Shown piece after piece: positions 52,981 to 64,000 of a stretch of 64,000 nucleotides of DNA (positions are counted from its first letter, which is position 1; the number at the start of each line of letters is the position of its first letter). The stretch covers positions 7,765-71,764 of the forward strand of contig QZCP01000158.1 of NCBI GenBank assembly GCA_003956705.1. Direction: 5' to 3'. A program made the translations under genes and the position numbers. This stretch comes from Brevipalpus yothersi. Lineage: Eukaryota > Arthropoda > Arachnida > Trombidiformes > Tenuipalpidae. The notes beneath the pieces are model-generated. The model made no database searches. It worked only from the letters and a program-made list of their open reading frames with translations, and was not told where the DNA came from.

Positions 52981-55442
52981 CAGAGTAAGTAGGAATGTCT
53001 GTGGATGTGAAACAAACCTTCTTCGGTGGAGGAACTTCAATTTTCCAAATGCATTCCAAAGGTACCTTATTTGTTATACTATATTCAACCATTTCAGGAG
53101 GTAAATGTTGATTTGAGACATTTATCTGACCACTTTCACCAGATAAATTGAACCAGCATTCTGAGAAAAATTTTACGAAAACAACGGAAAACATATATGT
53201 TAATAGAGTGAATTTTGGAACAGATAGTTGTAGCATTTATATCAAAGTTAATCTTTATCAAAACTCACCTGGAGGAGGTTGAATAGCTGGATCTGGAGAC
53301 GTATCAGAAGAGAAAGATTAAGCATTAATAAAGGCAAGTTATATGAATCATAATGAATTCTCTTATTCGAAGTTGATTCAGGCTAGAATTGATGATGAAG
53401 AGATCTTCAGACTGGGGAAGGTGATTTTTTGGCTTAACAAATGTTAGAAACAAGCACCAGGAAATAAAAAAGTCTCCATGAATTCAGCATAAAATTTCTG
53501 AAGGGTTGATGAATATGACGGAACATAGTCAACGAAAATGCTTTAAAAAGCTTCTAAATTTTGTTAGATAATAATGTCTGTCTAGAGCATATGACTCACC
53601 TGTTTTCTTCACAAAATGATATTCTGCTTTGAAACCTTGATACTCAATGGTATCATCTGAATGAAAGTGTAACCAGAGAGCATTCTTTATAGACATTATG
53701 TCGTTTATCGGTTTATTGCCACACAGTCTTCCTTCACCCTCATTATCTGGCGGGATTCCGTATTTGCCTTCCCTAATTTCTAAATAGTCACCGTCACATT
53801 TTTCTTTATTCTCAGCTGAGTCTTCCATTTGAATTTTGTCAAGAAAATGAATTACAATATTATGATCAACAGGAGCTGTGGAAAAAGAAGAGAATAAGAG
53901 GAATGTGTGTGAGTATCACGAGATTCAGTTAAAGTGTTTGTATATGAAACAGTATTGACACCAAAATTCACAATTTTTGGAATAGATATTTCGATTTATT
54001 TCCTCTTTCCTTCTCTCTCTCTTTCTCTCTTCCTTCTCGGAAAAGGATTTGATCAAAATCGATAATGATCCTACATGATTGATTTCCCAACTCAGTCAAT
54101 CGCTCTCTAGAGCTCCGAATGGCTTATCATCTGATTCAATATTCTGTTCACGTTATCACATTATCATTTCTGATCTCACCATCCATCTGAGTTTTCGGTG
54201 AACTATTTTCTTGAAACTTCTACTTATCTTTCTTCCAGATATTCGTCTCGTAACTTCCACAAAATCTCATGAGTGTCACTCCTCTCTATTTCTATTTCAC
54301 TTTCTTTCTTCTTCCATTTTCCTATCTCCTCAATACAGACACACTTACACACTTATACACAGCAAGAGAGCCCCACATGTACGTATATATATATACCTTT
54401 CTCCAAAGAATTGGTAACTTTTGCAGGATGTATCATGACACAATTTATAGCCCAGTCCGACTATAATGCTATTTTGAGAAATCGGAAGAGACTGGAGGCT
54501 AATATCAGTGAAAAACTCAGTCAGATGTCTGATTTCTTATTGTTGTTCTATTTTGGCCTCTCAATCACGATTTTCATCATGATATTGATCTTGAGTAACT
54601 TTCTCTCTCTCTTCCTCTATTCCTCTATATGTTAGCAATCAATTCGTTTTGACCTCGATGAAAGATTGACATGTTCAACTGGGAGGCTGATTTCATTCGA
54701 ACTTGAGCTTATGAGAAACTCTGGTAACTGGTAACTCTATCATATATATAACTTTCTCTCTTTTTCACTAGACTATCGAGCTGTTCAATCGGAAGCGAAC
54801 GATGAGTCTTTCATGGAGACTGTCAAAACATGATGGAGCAACTGTTAAGGAACCCCTCTATTCTGAAATACAAAAATCGATCCACTCTTTTTGGAAACCC
54901 CTTTCATGATTGATTTTACGTTTCCAATGTCCATAGTACACTTTGCCGGTATTTCACACTCAACCGATTCTCTCGAGAATATATATATATATATCGTAGT
55001 GTGGATCTCATTCGTCTCATAACTGATGCTCATGTTCAGCTTCTCTGGATGTTGAGCTTCTCTCTCTTGCTCAAAAGTTCTATCTTAGAACTCGATCGAT
55101 CAGATCATATGAGCTTTCACTAGATGGCAGTTGCTTGAGTAACCGGAATTTTTTCGATTTTCTTTCAAATAAACCGAAAAATATCCTTTCAAAAATTGAA
55201 AATTTGTAAAATGCAAAATCTTCGCTCTTTCTTTAGCATCATGTACTGCCACTTACCTTCAATTATAAGATAACAGTCGGTTCCATTTGGATAATTATGT
55301 GGATAATTGGGAGATGAGAATACTCCTGATGTTCGATTAGCAGTATTAATTGAAAAATTTTTACAAACATCTTCTTTAAAAATGTTATCTGCAGCTAAGA
55401 GATTCATTGCCATAAGTCGGCTCATTTCTTTACATGAAACTG
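51145..55442 (-). CDS. neto: Neto-type CUB/LDLa transmembrane protein (5' end incomplete)
   Basis: Single-pass auxiliary subunit of ionotropic glutamate receptors (kainate type in vertebrates; needed for receptor clustering at the fly neuromuscular junction). Segments: 55442-55257, 53875-53600, 53292-53269, 53160-53018, 52811-52568, 52436-52314 and 52181-51145; all are in phase, 677 residues without the leader. Order: CUB1 (VFSSPNYPHNYPNGTDC to EYQGFKAEYHF), an eight-residue proline-rich link from a 24-nt microexon, CUB2 (CWFNLSGESG to FEFVVSFTAVRRITPP), one LDLa (CTPDEFYCEDSTCID to ENKSEC), a membrane helix (MIIILILFFCLVIGMCASIVV), then a cytoplasmic tail of about 310 residues with Pro7, His-rich and Ser-rich stretches, ending APDVVVLR. 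All splits are phase 1 but one (phase 0, after exon ending 53018). The first segment starts at an acceptor, so signal-peptide exons lie further right. The intron at 52812-53017 carries a sense-strand CT tract. Confidence 0.92.
52904..52976. repeat. (GA)n tract in a Neto intron
   Basis: GA on the plus strand, so CT on the Neto sense strand; lies within intron 52812-53017. Confidence 0.95.
53269..53292 (-). CDS. neto: 24-nt microexon of Neto between CUB1 and CUB2
   Basis: Bounded by CTCCAG acceptor and GTGAGT donor. It enters with one carried base and leaves with one, adding D-PAIQPPP between VKKT and ECWFNLSG. Skipping it would keep frame (24 nt), joining CUB1 directly to CUB2 with one altered residue. 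Confidence 0.75.
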
Positions 55443-56711
55443 CTGTCAGAAAAAGAAGAAAAAGAACATTATCAGTATGTATCAATGAACAGGGAAAGAT
55501 AGTTTCAAAATCATCATGAGAGAGAGAGAGAGAAGTTAAAATTTATTGGGTGAAAAAAATTTTTCGAAGTATATATTAATAATCGAGTCACTGGTTGTTC
55601 CACGATGTCAATGATTTTCCAATATTTATTGCTTGACAGGATCATTTGATTTTTTAAGCTAACATCCAGAAGTGTTGAGAGAGAAAATTTTTCTCAAGCT
55701 ATCAAAGTAACGCTATTTTCTTATTTAATATTTTTTTCTTTTTCCCTATCTTTTGCGAAAGAGAGAGAAAATAGTATTAGGACACACACTTATCCTGGTT
55801 TGCTTCAACGAATTTCGCTCGATTGCTCAGTGAACTGAGTTCTCAGTTTGACTTTTCTCTCAAACTCTTGAAGCTTGGTCCCAGCATTTATTGGTCTAGG
55901 AGTATACACTCACTCATAAGATGGAGTAATAGTGGTGATACTTGTATTCCTGATATTCTGGAGAGGCAGAGAAATGGAATTCTGGCAATACTTGGGAAAG
56001 AGGGAGAGAGAAAGAGAGATCTCCATTGATTTTCTTTAACACTAATCTTTACAATGTCTACCAAAGTTTTCATCGATAAGCTGCTGAGGTTGAAGATTAT
56101 CCAGTCGAATTATTTCGTCAAATTCGAGAGATCACAGAAGGGTTCAAGTGTAACAGAAGCATCAAAGTGAACAGTATGAAGTCTGCTTTTCTCTCTCTCT
56201 TTCCATCTATCTGTCTCTCTTCAACATACAATACCATTCAATTTCTTTCCAACCATGGTGAAAGTATTATATATATATTTTTTTCAAACTATCATTCGAA
56301 TCATTTCATGGATCAATTGTTGCGTAAATCTTGAATAATCCTTTCTCTTCCTCCATCTTCTGCTTTTTATTCTGGTTTAAATGTATCTTCAACTGATCTG
56401 GCTTAGCCCTCTCCACCAACCCAAGTGTGGAAGAAGTCAAAGAAGAATATCATTTTCGTCTAGAATTTTCTCTCCCTGTCCCCCTGTGTGTTTTCAATTT
56501 TCCATTTCACTCTATCGAAAAAAAACTGAATCCATAACATCCGATTAGGGAAGCTTTTGAAAAGTGAATGTGATTCATACAAGAGTGTGTACAGTGTGAG
56601 GAGGGAATAAATGTCGGGTTGATCATTTTGTCAGACAATTTTCAACAAGTTGTCCTCATTTTGATGCTAATCAGGAGAGAATTTTGAGACACAGAGAATA
56701 ACATGATGGAA

Positions 56712-56718
<7 letters not shown>

Positions 56719-56771
<53 letters not shown>
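56719..56771. repeat. (GA)n tract
   Basis: GA run of about 52 nt. Confidence 0.95.
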
Positions 56772-56773
<2 letters not shown>

Positions 56774-57731
56774 AAATAAGCCTCAAGAAAGAAGATTCTT
56801 TTCCTCTCTCTCTCTCTCTTTTTCCACCCTTTCTACAAGATGTACTCTTTGAACATGGTGTATTGAAAACATGATCTCGCTTATTTGACTCATCATTAGC
56901 ATCAGAATTATTCTTCCAAGCTTATCCCATGAGCTCTACTGTTTCTGTTAAGAATCAATTCATTCATTCAAGCCTCTTTTCTTCAGAGTCTCACAAAATA
57001 TTCATTCATTCTCTTTCTCTCTTCTTTTTTATCCTTTGTTTTTCATCATGTCTTCCTCTCTGATTTTTCACCTTTCTCAAGGGTTTAGGTTTATCTTGGA
57101 GACAAATTAATGGGATCCTTCCGATGCTTGTGATTTTAAGGAATAGAAGTAATGAAGGAATGAAGTGAGAAGAAATTGGAGTAAGAAAGGAGAAGAGAGA
57201 GTGCCAGAAATGGATCCTTAAAATCTGATATCATACGGAAAAAGTTCTAACAAGAACTAGATGATTTCAATAAGAGCATGGAAAATTTAACATTTTCTTT
57301 AACACACTATGATTCTACCTAATCTCATTGATCCTGCCCCTTCGAAAAGTATTCCCTTTTCGATACGAAGAAGTTTGCCTCAAATGAAACATCAACAATA
57401 GCTGTTGAGTGTCAAATGTCAAGAGGTTGCGTAAGTCAACCTCTCAAATTCTTGATGGATTATCAATTGAGGTTCCTCTTTTCCCTTCTTGAGCTCATAT
57501 TCGCAAAATATATTGAAATTTTCTTCTACCTCTCCAAGATCAGGGAATAGAATACCATTCACACAAAATCTGAAAGCATTTCATTCATGTATAATGGTCT
57601 TGCCAACAGTTCATGGAAATGGACATGTTCTGATCATTCATTTCTTGATGGAAATAAGCAGAAACCACAGTATGATATGTAAGAAGATAAGGTCAAAACC
57701 TTAACATTAAGGTCACGAAAATATCACTTAC

Positions 57732-57791
57732 CTCCAATGTAATTAAAGAATATAGTAAGAACCAGAAACGATACTCCACTAGATAATATTC
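57732..57791 (-). CDS. Possible signal-peptide exon of Neto
   Basis: On the minus strand a pyrimidine tract with CTGAAG precedes 60 nt encoding the hydrophobic stretch ILSSGVSFLVLTIFFNYIG, followed by a good donor (GGAG/GTAAGT). Both ends are phase 1, so it would join the Neto segment starting at 55442 (giving IG-A-VSCKE), and its composition suits a signal peptide. There is no ATG inside, so a further upstream exon would be needed. Distance to the next exon is about 2.3 kb. Fit by phase and hydrophobicity only. Confidence 0.35.
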
Positions 57792-58077
57792 CTTCAGAAA
57801 AAAAGAGACAGAGAAAAGTGAAGTTAGTTGAGTTATTTTTTCTTATTCTTCTTCTTTTTTTTTCTTCTCAGTGAGAATATTTCTTCTTCTTCTCCCACGT
57901 ATACACACATACATATATACACACATCAGTGGAATGGATTGAAGTGGAATCTAGATCGAAGTCAGAGATTGATTCATCTGAGAATTGGAATGACAATGAT
58001 AGGTGATAACTCTACAACACACTCATATATGACGAAATCTTTCTACTATCTAATATAAGAGAGAGAAAGGAAGAAAA

Positions 58078-58110
<33 letters not shown>

Positions 58111-59968
58111 TTTTAGCTCACAAAATTCAACATTTGATTTGTGAGTTTAGTTGAATTCAATTTCCAGTCGAAAATAAAGAAGCATGAGTACTCCATCGAT
58201 TGAGTGATGAATATCAGCTGGATCCTTTTTTCACCCATGTTTTATCCAAAAATTTTCTTATTATACAAGCTTCTTTGGGAAGGTAAATACATTCAGTATT
58301 GACACTGAATTTTCAACCCTTCATGTGAGTCCTCTTCGAATCTTCTCTCTATCTATCTATCTACATCTATCTATCTCAGGGGCATTGTGCAACAATCTTT
58401 GATGAAATGCAAATTGTATTCATGAAGACTGAATGTATACGAAGAACATGAGGCTTAACTGATTGCTCAGCAAAGTGAATATATTCAAAATACAGTGAAA
58501 AATTATACACACCGAAAGTTTTTCCAAAGTTGAAGAGAGAGAGAGAGAGAGAGAGAAAATAAAAAGTGGAAAAATCTTAATTGTTTTCCATCTTGATTCG
58601 TAGCCTTGAAAGTGAATGTATTCGAATTTGAATTCATCAAGTAGTAAAATAAATTGATCTGATATTTTTCGATTGCGAAGGGTAGATAAATTGGAAAAAT
58701 ACACAAAAATCAACTTCGAAGAATCTTATACATGTATATTATTATGTAAAAAATATTGATCATTTAAGGCCTTGTACTGCCTCTACTGCCTTATAAACAA
58801 AAGAACATCTAATAATTGGAAGAGAAATATTCTTGGAGGGTAACGGATAGAATTCGACAAATTAGATCAGAAAAAATGAAAAAACGGGCGTTCAGGAGGA
58901 GAACTGATCTTACTAAAAATTATCTATCAGAGGTTTTACATATGTTGTATCAGGCCATAGAGCAAGCGAACGGAGTGAGTGAAGTGAGAGAAACCTCTAG
59001 TGATATTCATAGCAAATTGATCTGGTAGATAGCCCTAAAGTCCGATGGAAAGAATAATCGAAAAATTGCACTTAGGAAAGTCTTGCTATCAGATTGAATG
59101 TAATTCGCAAACATTTGCTATGATACCAATCACTGGGTTTCTGAACCAATTCTCAAGTAAGACCCAGATCTGATGAGGACTCTAGAGAAAGTATGTGAGC
59201 ATTAAGAATTGCTATCCAATCAACTGCAACTTCATCTGAAGATATATCATAAATATTAACAACAGACTGGACTTTGGTTCAGCTTCCAAATTTTCACCAT
59301 CTTCATACAGTCAGTGTGAAACTTGAGTACTTTTGAATTTGTGAGAATATTGTGTGAATTTTGAAAGAATCTCATTCTAATTATCATCAGTCATCATCAA
59401 CATTTGGTACATCGGTCAATGTGGTGCTAAGCGAGACAATCTAATTACTTGTCTATGAATTCATGATCAGAATTGCGAATCAGAGTAGCATGGTGTTCAA
59501 AAATACTCTGGATTTCTGATAGAATTTTTGTAGCCAATTCATTTCTGGTGGCATGTATTTTTATCGTTGGAAAGAATCGATTTTCTGCCTCCATTGTTAA
59601 AAATTTTTTCCCCAAAAGAAAGAGGATGCAAGATTTGAATCAGAAAAAGATTTTGTATTCCATATTCTATCGTCCAGTAATCATCTGATTGTTCTGTTAT
59701 ACCCCTGAGAACCAACTTATTCTACTTTGGTGTGCAAGTGACAGTGTATTGATCGAGAAAATTTTGCAGCATCCATTCCATAGCCCCAAATCATCATCAT
59801 CTATTGTACACACAAACATACACACACTCAAGTCATCCAGAGGAACAATTAAATTTATTGTCACTTAGCCACACTATCATCATGTTCAGTCAACTTATCC
59901 ATCCCCTATCAGCAACACAGTGTTCTCGTCTCCATCAATGTTATCAAATTGTTCCACTCAGTAATATG

Positions 59969-60015
<47 letters not shown>

Positions 60016-60452
60016 TTAGGAGATTTCGAAACACTTGACCACCTACTTACACCCACTATGTGTGGGAAGAGAGAGAGAGATCGTTGATACAAATATCAAA
60101 CAACCTGATGGCAATTGCAGTTAACATTGATATCTCATTTGAGTGTAAGTGTATGTGTGTGTGTGCTGGAATCATATCAAGAGTATCAGAGAATTGAAGT
60201 TAATCAGATCGATTGTGGGCTGACCAATGAGAGGGACATGTGGATAACATAATAGGCAACACCAATGGTTAATGATTATACGATAGAATAAGAATAGTCG
60301 CTGATGGTGTGAAAAAAGCGGAAAGTGAATGATTGAAGGCTATTTTCTTCACTATCAGTAGCATTGGGCAATATGAGTGTGTGTGTCTAGCGTGCCTTTT
60401 GATGGTAACCAATTTTGTGAACAAAAAAAGAAATAATCTCATCATTTTCCAC

Positions 60453-60488
<36 letters not shown>

Positions 60489-61684
60489 TACTAGGATCAT
60501 CTCAACTGTCCCATCTTTTTTCGACTCTTATGACTTTTTCAACTCTCTATCTCTAGTCTTCTCTAACTTTGATCATCAAGAACTGAACCGGAGCGAGTGA
60601 CAATGTTCGCAAGGATGGTCAGCTGTTGTTGATGGTACTGATTTTATGGCAGTTAAGTGATTTATCTTACAAAATTGTATCCACTGATTGTGGTGTCAAC
60701 ATTTGAGATGGCCAAACAGAAAAGAGTCAAGCTAGAAACTTTCTCTCTCGAATATTGAAGTACACTGGCTACTCATTGCTGAGGTTGAAATAATTCTCAT
60801 CATTCTGGAAGAAATCTAGTCTCAGAGAGTAAGAGAGAGATTGAAAGAGAAAATTGACACCATCAAGATCACTTTGAACGATCAGATAATTCATTTTTTT
60901 TGTTGAACATTTGAGATGATAGTTTTGAGAGAAAAAAGTACCCTGTAAAGCTTGCAAGTTCTCGCTCTCTTTCAAGTTAACATTTCATTTATGGAGTATA
61001 CTTAAAAGTTTTATCACGACTCAAATGTGGGTTAGATTTGCCCACTAATTTATTGATTCACACACACTGAAAATATGCCTCTTGAAGAGTCAAGATTTTG
61101 TTATATATATATGAAATATATATTCCATTTTCATCTCGTTTTCGTTTACTTTTGCCCATGGATTGATTGACAGAGAAGTAAGAACAAAATTTGTTGCCTA
61201 ATATGATCGTTTGCCTCATATTAAGGGTTAGGTAAAGTATCTCTCTCTCTCTCTCTCTCTCCAAACCCTTGCAATATTTTCGAGACAGGCGAATCAAATT
61301 GTTGTCGTTGAATAGTGAATTTCCTTTTCCATCTACTTTCCACTCCTCTTCCTTCTTGTTTCTCCATAAGATTCTTTTCCCATTCTAGGGAATAGAGAGA
61401 AAGAAACCAGATTCTTTTACTACTATAAAGCCCAAATCTAATGCCTTAAGGCTGTTGACCATATTTTTTCATGCTCCTTTTCTCATATGTTTGCCTAACA
61501 GTATGAAAAAGTCTCACATTTTTCCACACACACATACATGCATAGGCACACAGTGGCAAGGAAAAAAAAGAAATGGGAATAGAAGGAAATGAAATGTACT
61601 AGTAAACCTTATTTTATAGATTTTCTATCCACTAGAATCGAATGAATGAATCAATTCTTCAACAATATTCCCCATGCTCATGTT

Positions 61685-61689
<5 letters not shown>

Positions 61690-61736
<47 letters not shown>
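61690..61736. repeat. (CT)n tract
   Basis: CT run of about 46 nt. Confidence 0.95.
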
Positions 61737-61738
<2 letters not shown>

Positions 61739-61972
61739 CTGTTCTTGGTCCTTAGAAGCTTTGGTGACTTTTTCAACTTTCTTTACTTTCTCTTTTGGAT
61801 TCCTTCAACATTCGAGAAGAATACTATTCTCTTTATCTCATTCGAGCACTTTAAACCAGGATATTCTAGTAGTAGACATACGCACACAGAAATTCAGTTC
61901 ACTTATCACTTCCAAATAAATCTTTTACCATACAAGCTTTTTTCAAGCTGACCATACCTTATTGATTCTTGT

Positions 61973-61974
<2 letters not shown>

Positions 61975-62041
<67 letters not shown>
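61975..62041. repeat. Compound (CT)n(CA)n tract
   Basis: CT units switch directly to CA units near 62021. Confidence 0.95.
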
Positions 62042-64000
62042 GATTTTTTTTCTTTTTCCATTTTTTTCTTCTCTTCTTGTGGTTCCACAATAGAAAAAAA
62101 TACTGGAGGTGGAAAATTTCGACTCATAAGTCTGACAAAATGATTGAAACATGGTGGAAAAGAGTGCCTTCAGGTAATATTTTTTTACTCCAACACAAAA
62201 AATGAATTGGATTCAATGAGGTAGGGACTTAGAAAAGCTCTACATTGGCGTGAAAATGGAAAAGATTCATATCTCCACATTCCTCGGAAATCCAGTGCAG
62301 CATCGTATTGAGGGTAGATTATGTTTGATTCTCATATCAATTGAACTTTTCATTCCACTCAAAATGAAATTTTTTTGTTTACTTGCTATAAGATAAGTAG
62401 GTCAAATATTTTCGGATTAATATCTTCTAGATAACTAGTCTCCGATCACAACATGCATTGAGTATCAATTTCTGTGGAAAATGCGAACAAATCAGAGTCC
62501 AATTGCTTATGAATGATACATGGTCTAATTGAATTTTCAGTCTATCGATAACATTTGAGAACTGATTTTCAACATTATAAACAGAGATCGTTTTCACAGA
62601 GTAAACACTAAAATTCCAAAATAATCTGAAATCATCTATTGTCTAACTTTTAAACATAATCACCGTTCATTCCCCATTATCTTGTCGATTCACTGTTGTC
62701 TATATCATAATCAATTCAAGAGAGCAAATTTGATTGGATGAATCTAATCTCTTGACCATATTGATCACTACCAAAGCCTATCAGTTGATTACAGATCAAG
62801 CTCTCCAACTTACTAGAGGTTTCAATGATCATCTCTCTTCACGTAGCCATTGATTCTTGAGGATTGAAGAAGATGGAGAGGAAAAGAACAGAAAAGCTGA
62901 ATCATCCTTTGATCCGGTCATCTTGAGCTTGAATGGCTCATATAAAGATACACACACATGCTTACAGAAATGACACTGATAGTGATAAATCGAGGGTTAC
63001 TTCAACTACTGAAATATAAAATATTGGCAATCTTCTGATCACCATTCTCAGGAATTATCTCAAGTTGAATGAGAGGTACATTGTCAAACTTTTTATCGAT
63101 AAGTCACTTTTGCTTCTAATGCCTATTCTATCTGTAGGCTAAACTATTAAAATTGACAATCAAAAATACGATAACGAAGTTTGTTTTCCCAAATCAAACA
63201 TTCTTGGCTCAAAGAGATTCAAAATTATGTGAGCATCATAATCTGAGCTGAAGATTGGGCACACAACTGTAGTGAAGAATCATCTTCGGGAATGCAAACT
63301 TGAGAATTTTGAAATGACAATTTTTTCATCTCCAGTATATTGTCAAGAATGAACTGTTTAATGATGTTTTGAGCTTCATGTTGAAGATTGCTCTCTACAC
63401 TCTTCATACACATGTAATGATGATTGTTTCGATGGAGATACAATGTGAATCCCATGATGATAATCTGTCCTTGTTTCTTTTTTCTTCATCTTTTCTACTT
63501 CTCATTTTGGCGAGATGAGAATCAACAGTAAAAGTATAAACAGTACTATCATCACCAACTATGATTATCATTTGGATGCTTTCGCTTATTTCAAGTATTT
63601 CTGTATCGAACAATCAGATGAAAATATGATGAGAACAGTAGTAGAGACAGAAGAATAAAGTGGAAGTAGTTGTCTCCCTTCTCATCATATATTATTCATT
63701 ACTTAAGGCAACAATAACAAGACTCCAGATTTAAGGAAGAGAGTGGAAAAATTTTAGGTGGTAATGAAGAGAGAGAGAGAGAGAGAGAGAAAAGGGATCT
63801 CTCAAATGAAAATAATGGAATATGAAGTCACTTGAAAGATTATTGCTACTACTGATACACCTACTCCCACTGCTACAATATGGAAGAATATTAACCGAAA
63901 GAATATGGCTCAAAAAATGAGAAATGTCTTCATTTAATGGTGGATATCATATCATGAAATATTCTTAATCGCCTCGCCCAGCCCAGATTGACATATTCAA

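Larger units (their letters stand above)
57792..64000. other. Right end of the window, no gene supported
   Basis: AT-rich DNA with GA/CT tracts (58080-58108, 58531-58556, 59972-60010, 60475-60488, 61239-61261, 63768-63790 and those listed separately). The longest non-repeat open frame (58816-59028, about 70 codons) begins at TTG directly after two stops and has no recognisable family. Upstream Neto exons could lie here but none is identified beyond the 57.7 kb candidate. Confidence 0.4.

Noticed and set aside
58816..59028. 70-codon charged frame (RIRQIRSEKMKKRAF)
   Set aside because: Begins at TTG right after two in-frame stops, matches no family I know, and has no usable splice sites; could be a decayed element but unsupported.

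Overview
The window is eukaryotic nuclear DNA. Genes are split by short GT-AG introns (about 75-400 bp), intergenic DNA is AT-rich, and GA/CT dinucleotide microsatellites are extremely dense (more than 40 tracts by eye, two of them running into N gaps). The gene set is animal: a Tbx2-type T-box factor, a microsomal CYP3-clan P450, a frizzled of the fz2/FZD5/8 class, a PRORP-type mitochondrial RNase P nuclease, a Neto-type CUB/LDLa receptor auxiliary protein and a U2 snRNA. An arthropod fits best. The compact introns and single-exon PRORP would suit a small chelicerate such as a mite, but that is inference.

Layout. 1-13.6 kb: microsatellite-rich DNA, most simply the long first intron of the T-box gene, whose first coding exon is on the minus strand at 13566-13903. 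A weak possible exon lies at about 16.86-16.98 kb (minus). 17.63-19.69 kb: a complete six-exon P450 (minus). 19.8-35.5 kb: no protein gene that I can support. 35537-35719: U2 snRNA (minus) with Sm site and 3' box. 35.7-39.4 kb: repeats and one assembly gap. 39.5-42.1 kb: frizzled (plus), with at least one extra 3' coding exon that simple ORF reading misses. 42.1-47.9 kb: no gene seen. 47968-49602: intronless PRORP (plus). 50180-50809: a two-exon gene for a 181-residue coiled-coil protein (plus), possibly an Nnf1/PMF1 kinetochore subunit. 51145-55442: Neto (minus), convergent with it, eight segments including a 24-nt microexon and perhaps a signal-peptide exon at 57.7 kb. 57.8-64 kb: no gene supported.

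The genes do not form a pathway or operon; this is an ordinary piece of animal chromosome holding unrelated developmental, metabolic and RNA-processing genes. I saw no mobile-element coding region, CRISPR array or prokaryotic system. The points most worth checking are the hidden frizzled tail exons, the divergent but structurally coherent U2 RNA, the Neto microexon and possible leader exon, the ACTGGTCA motif cluster around the T-box exon, and the fact that the intronic dinucleotide tracts I checked in P450, frizzled and Neto all read as pyrimidine on the sense strand.
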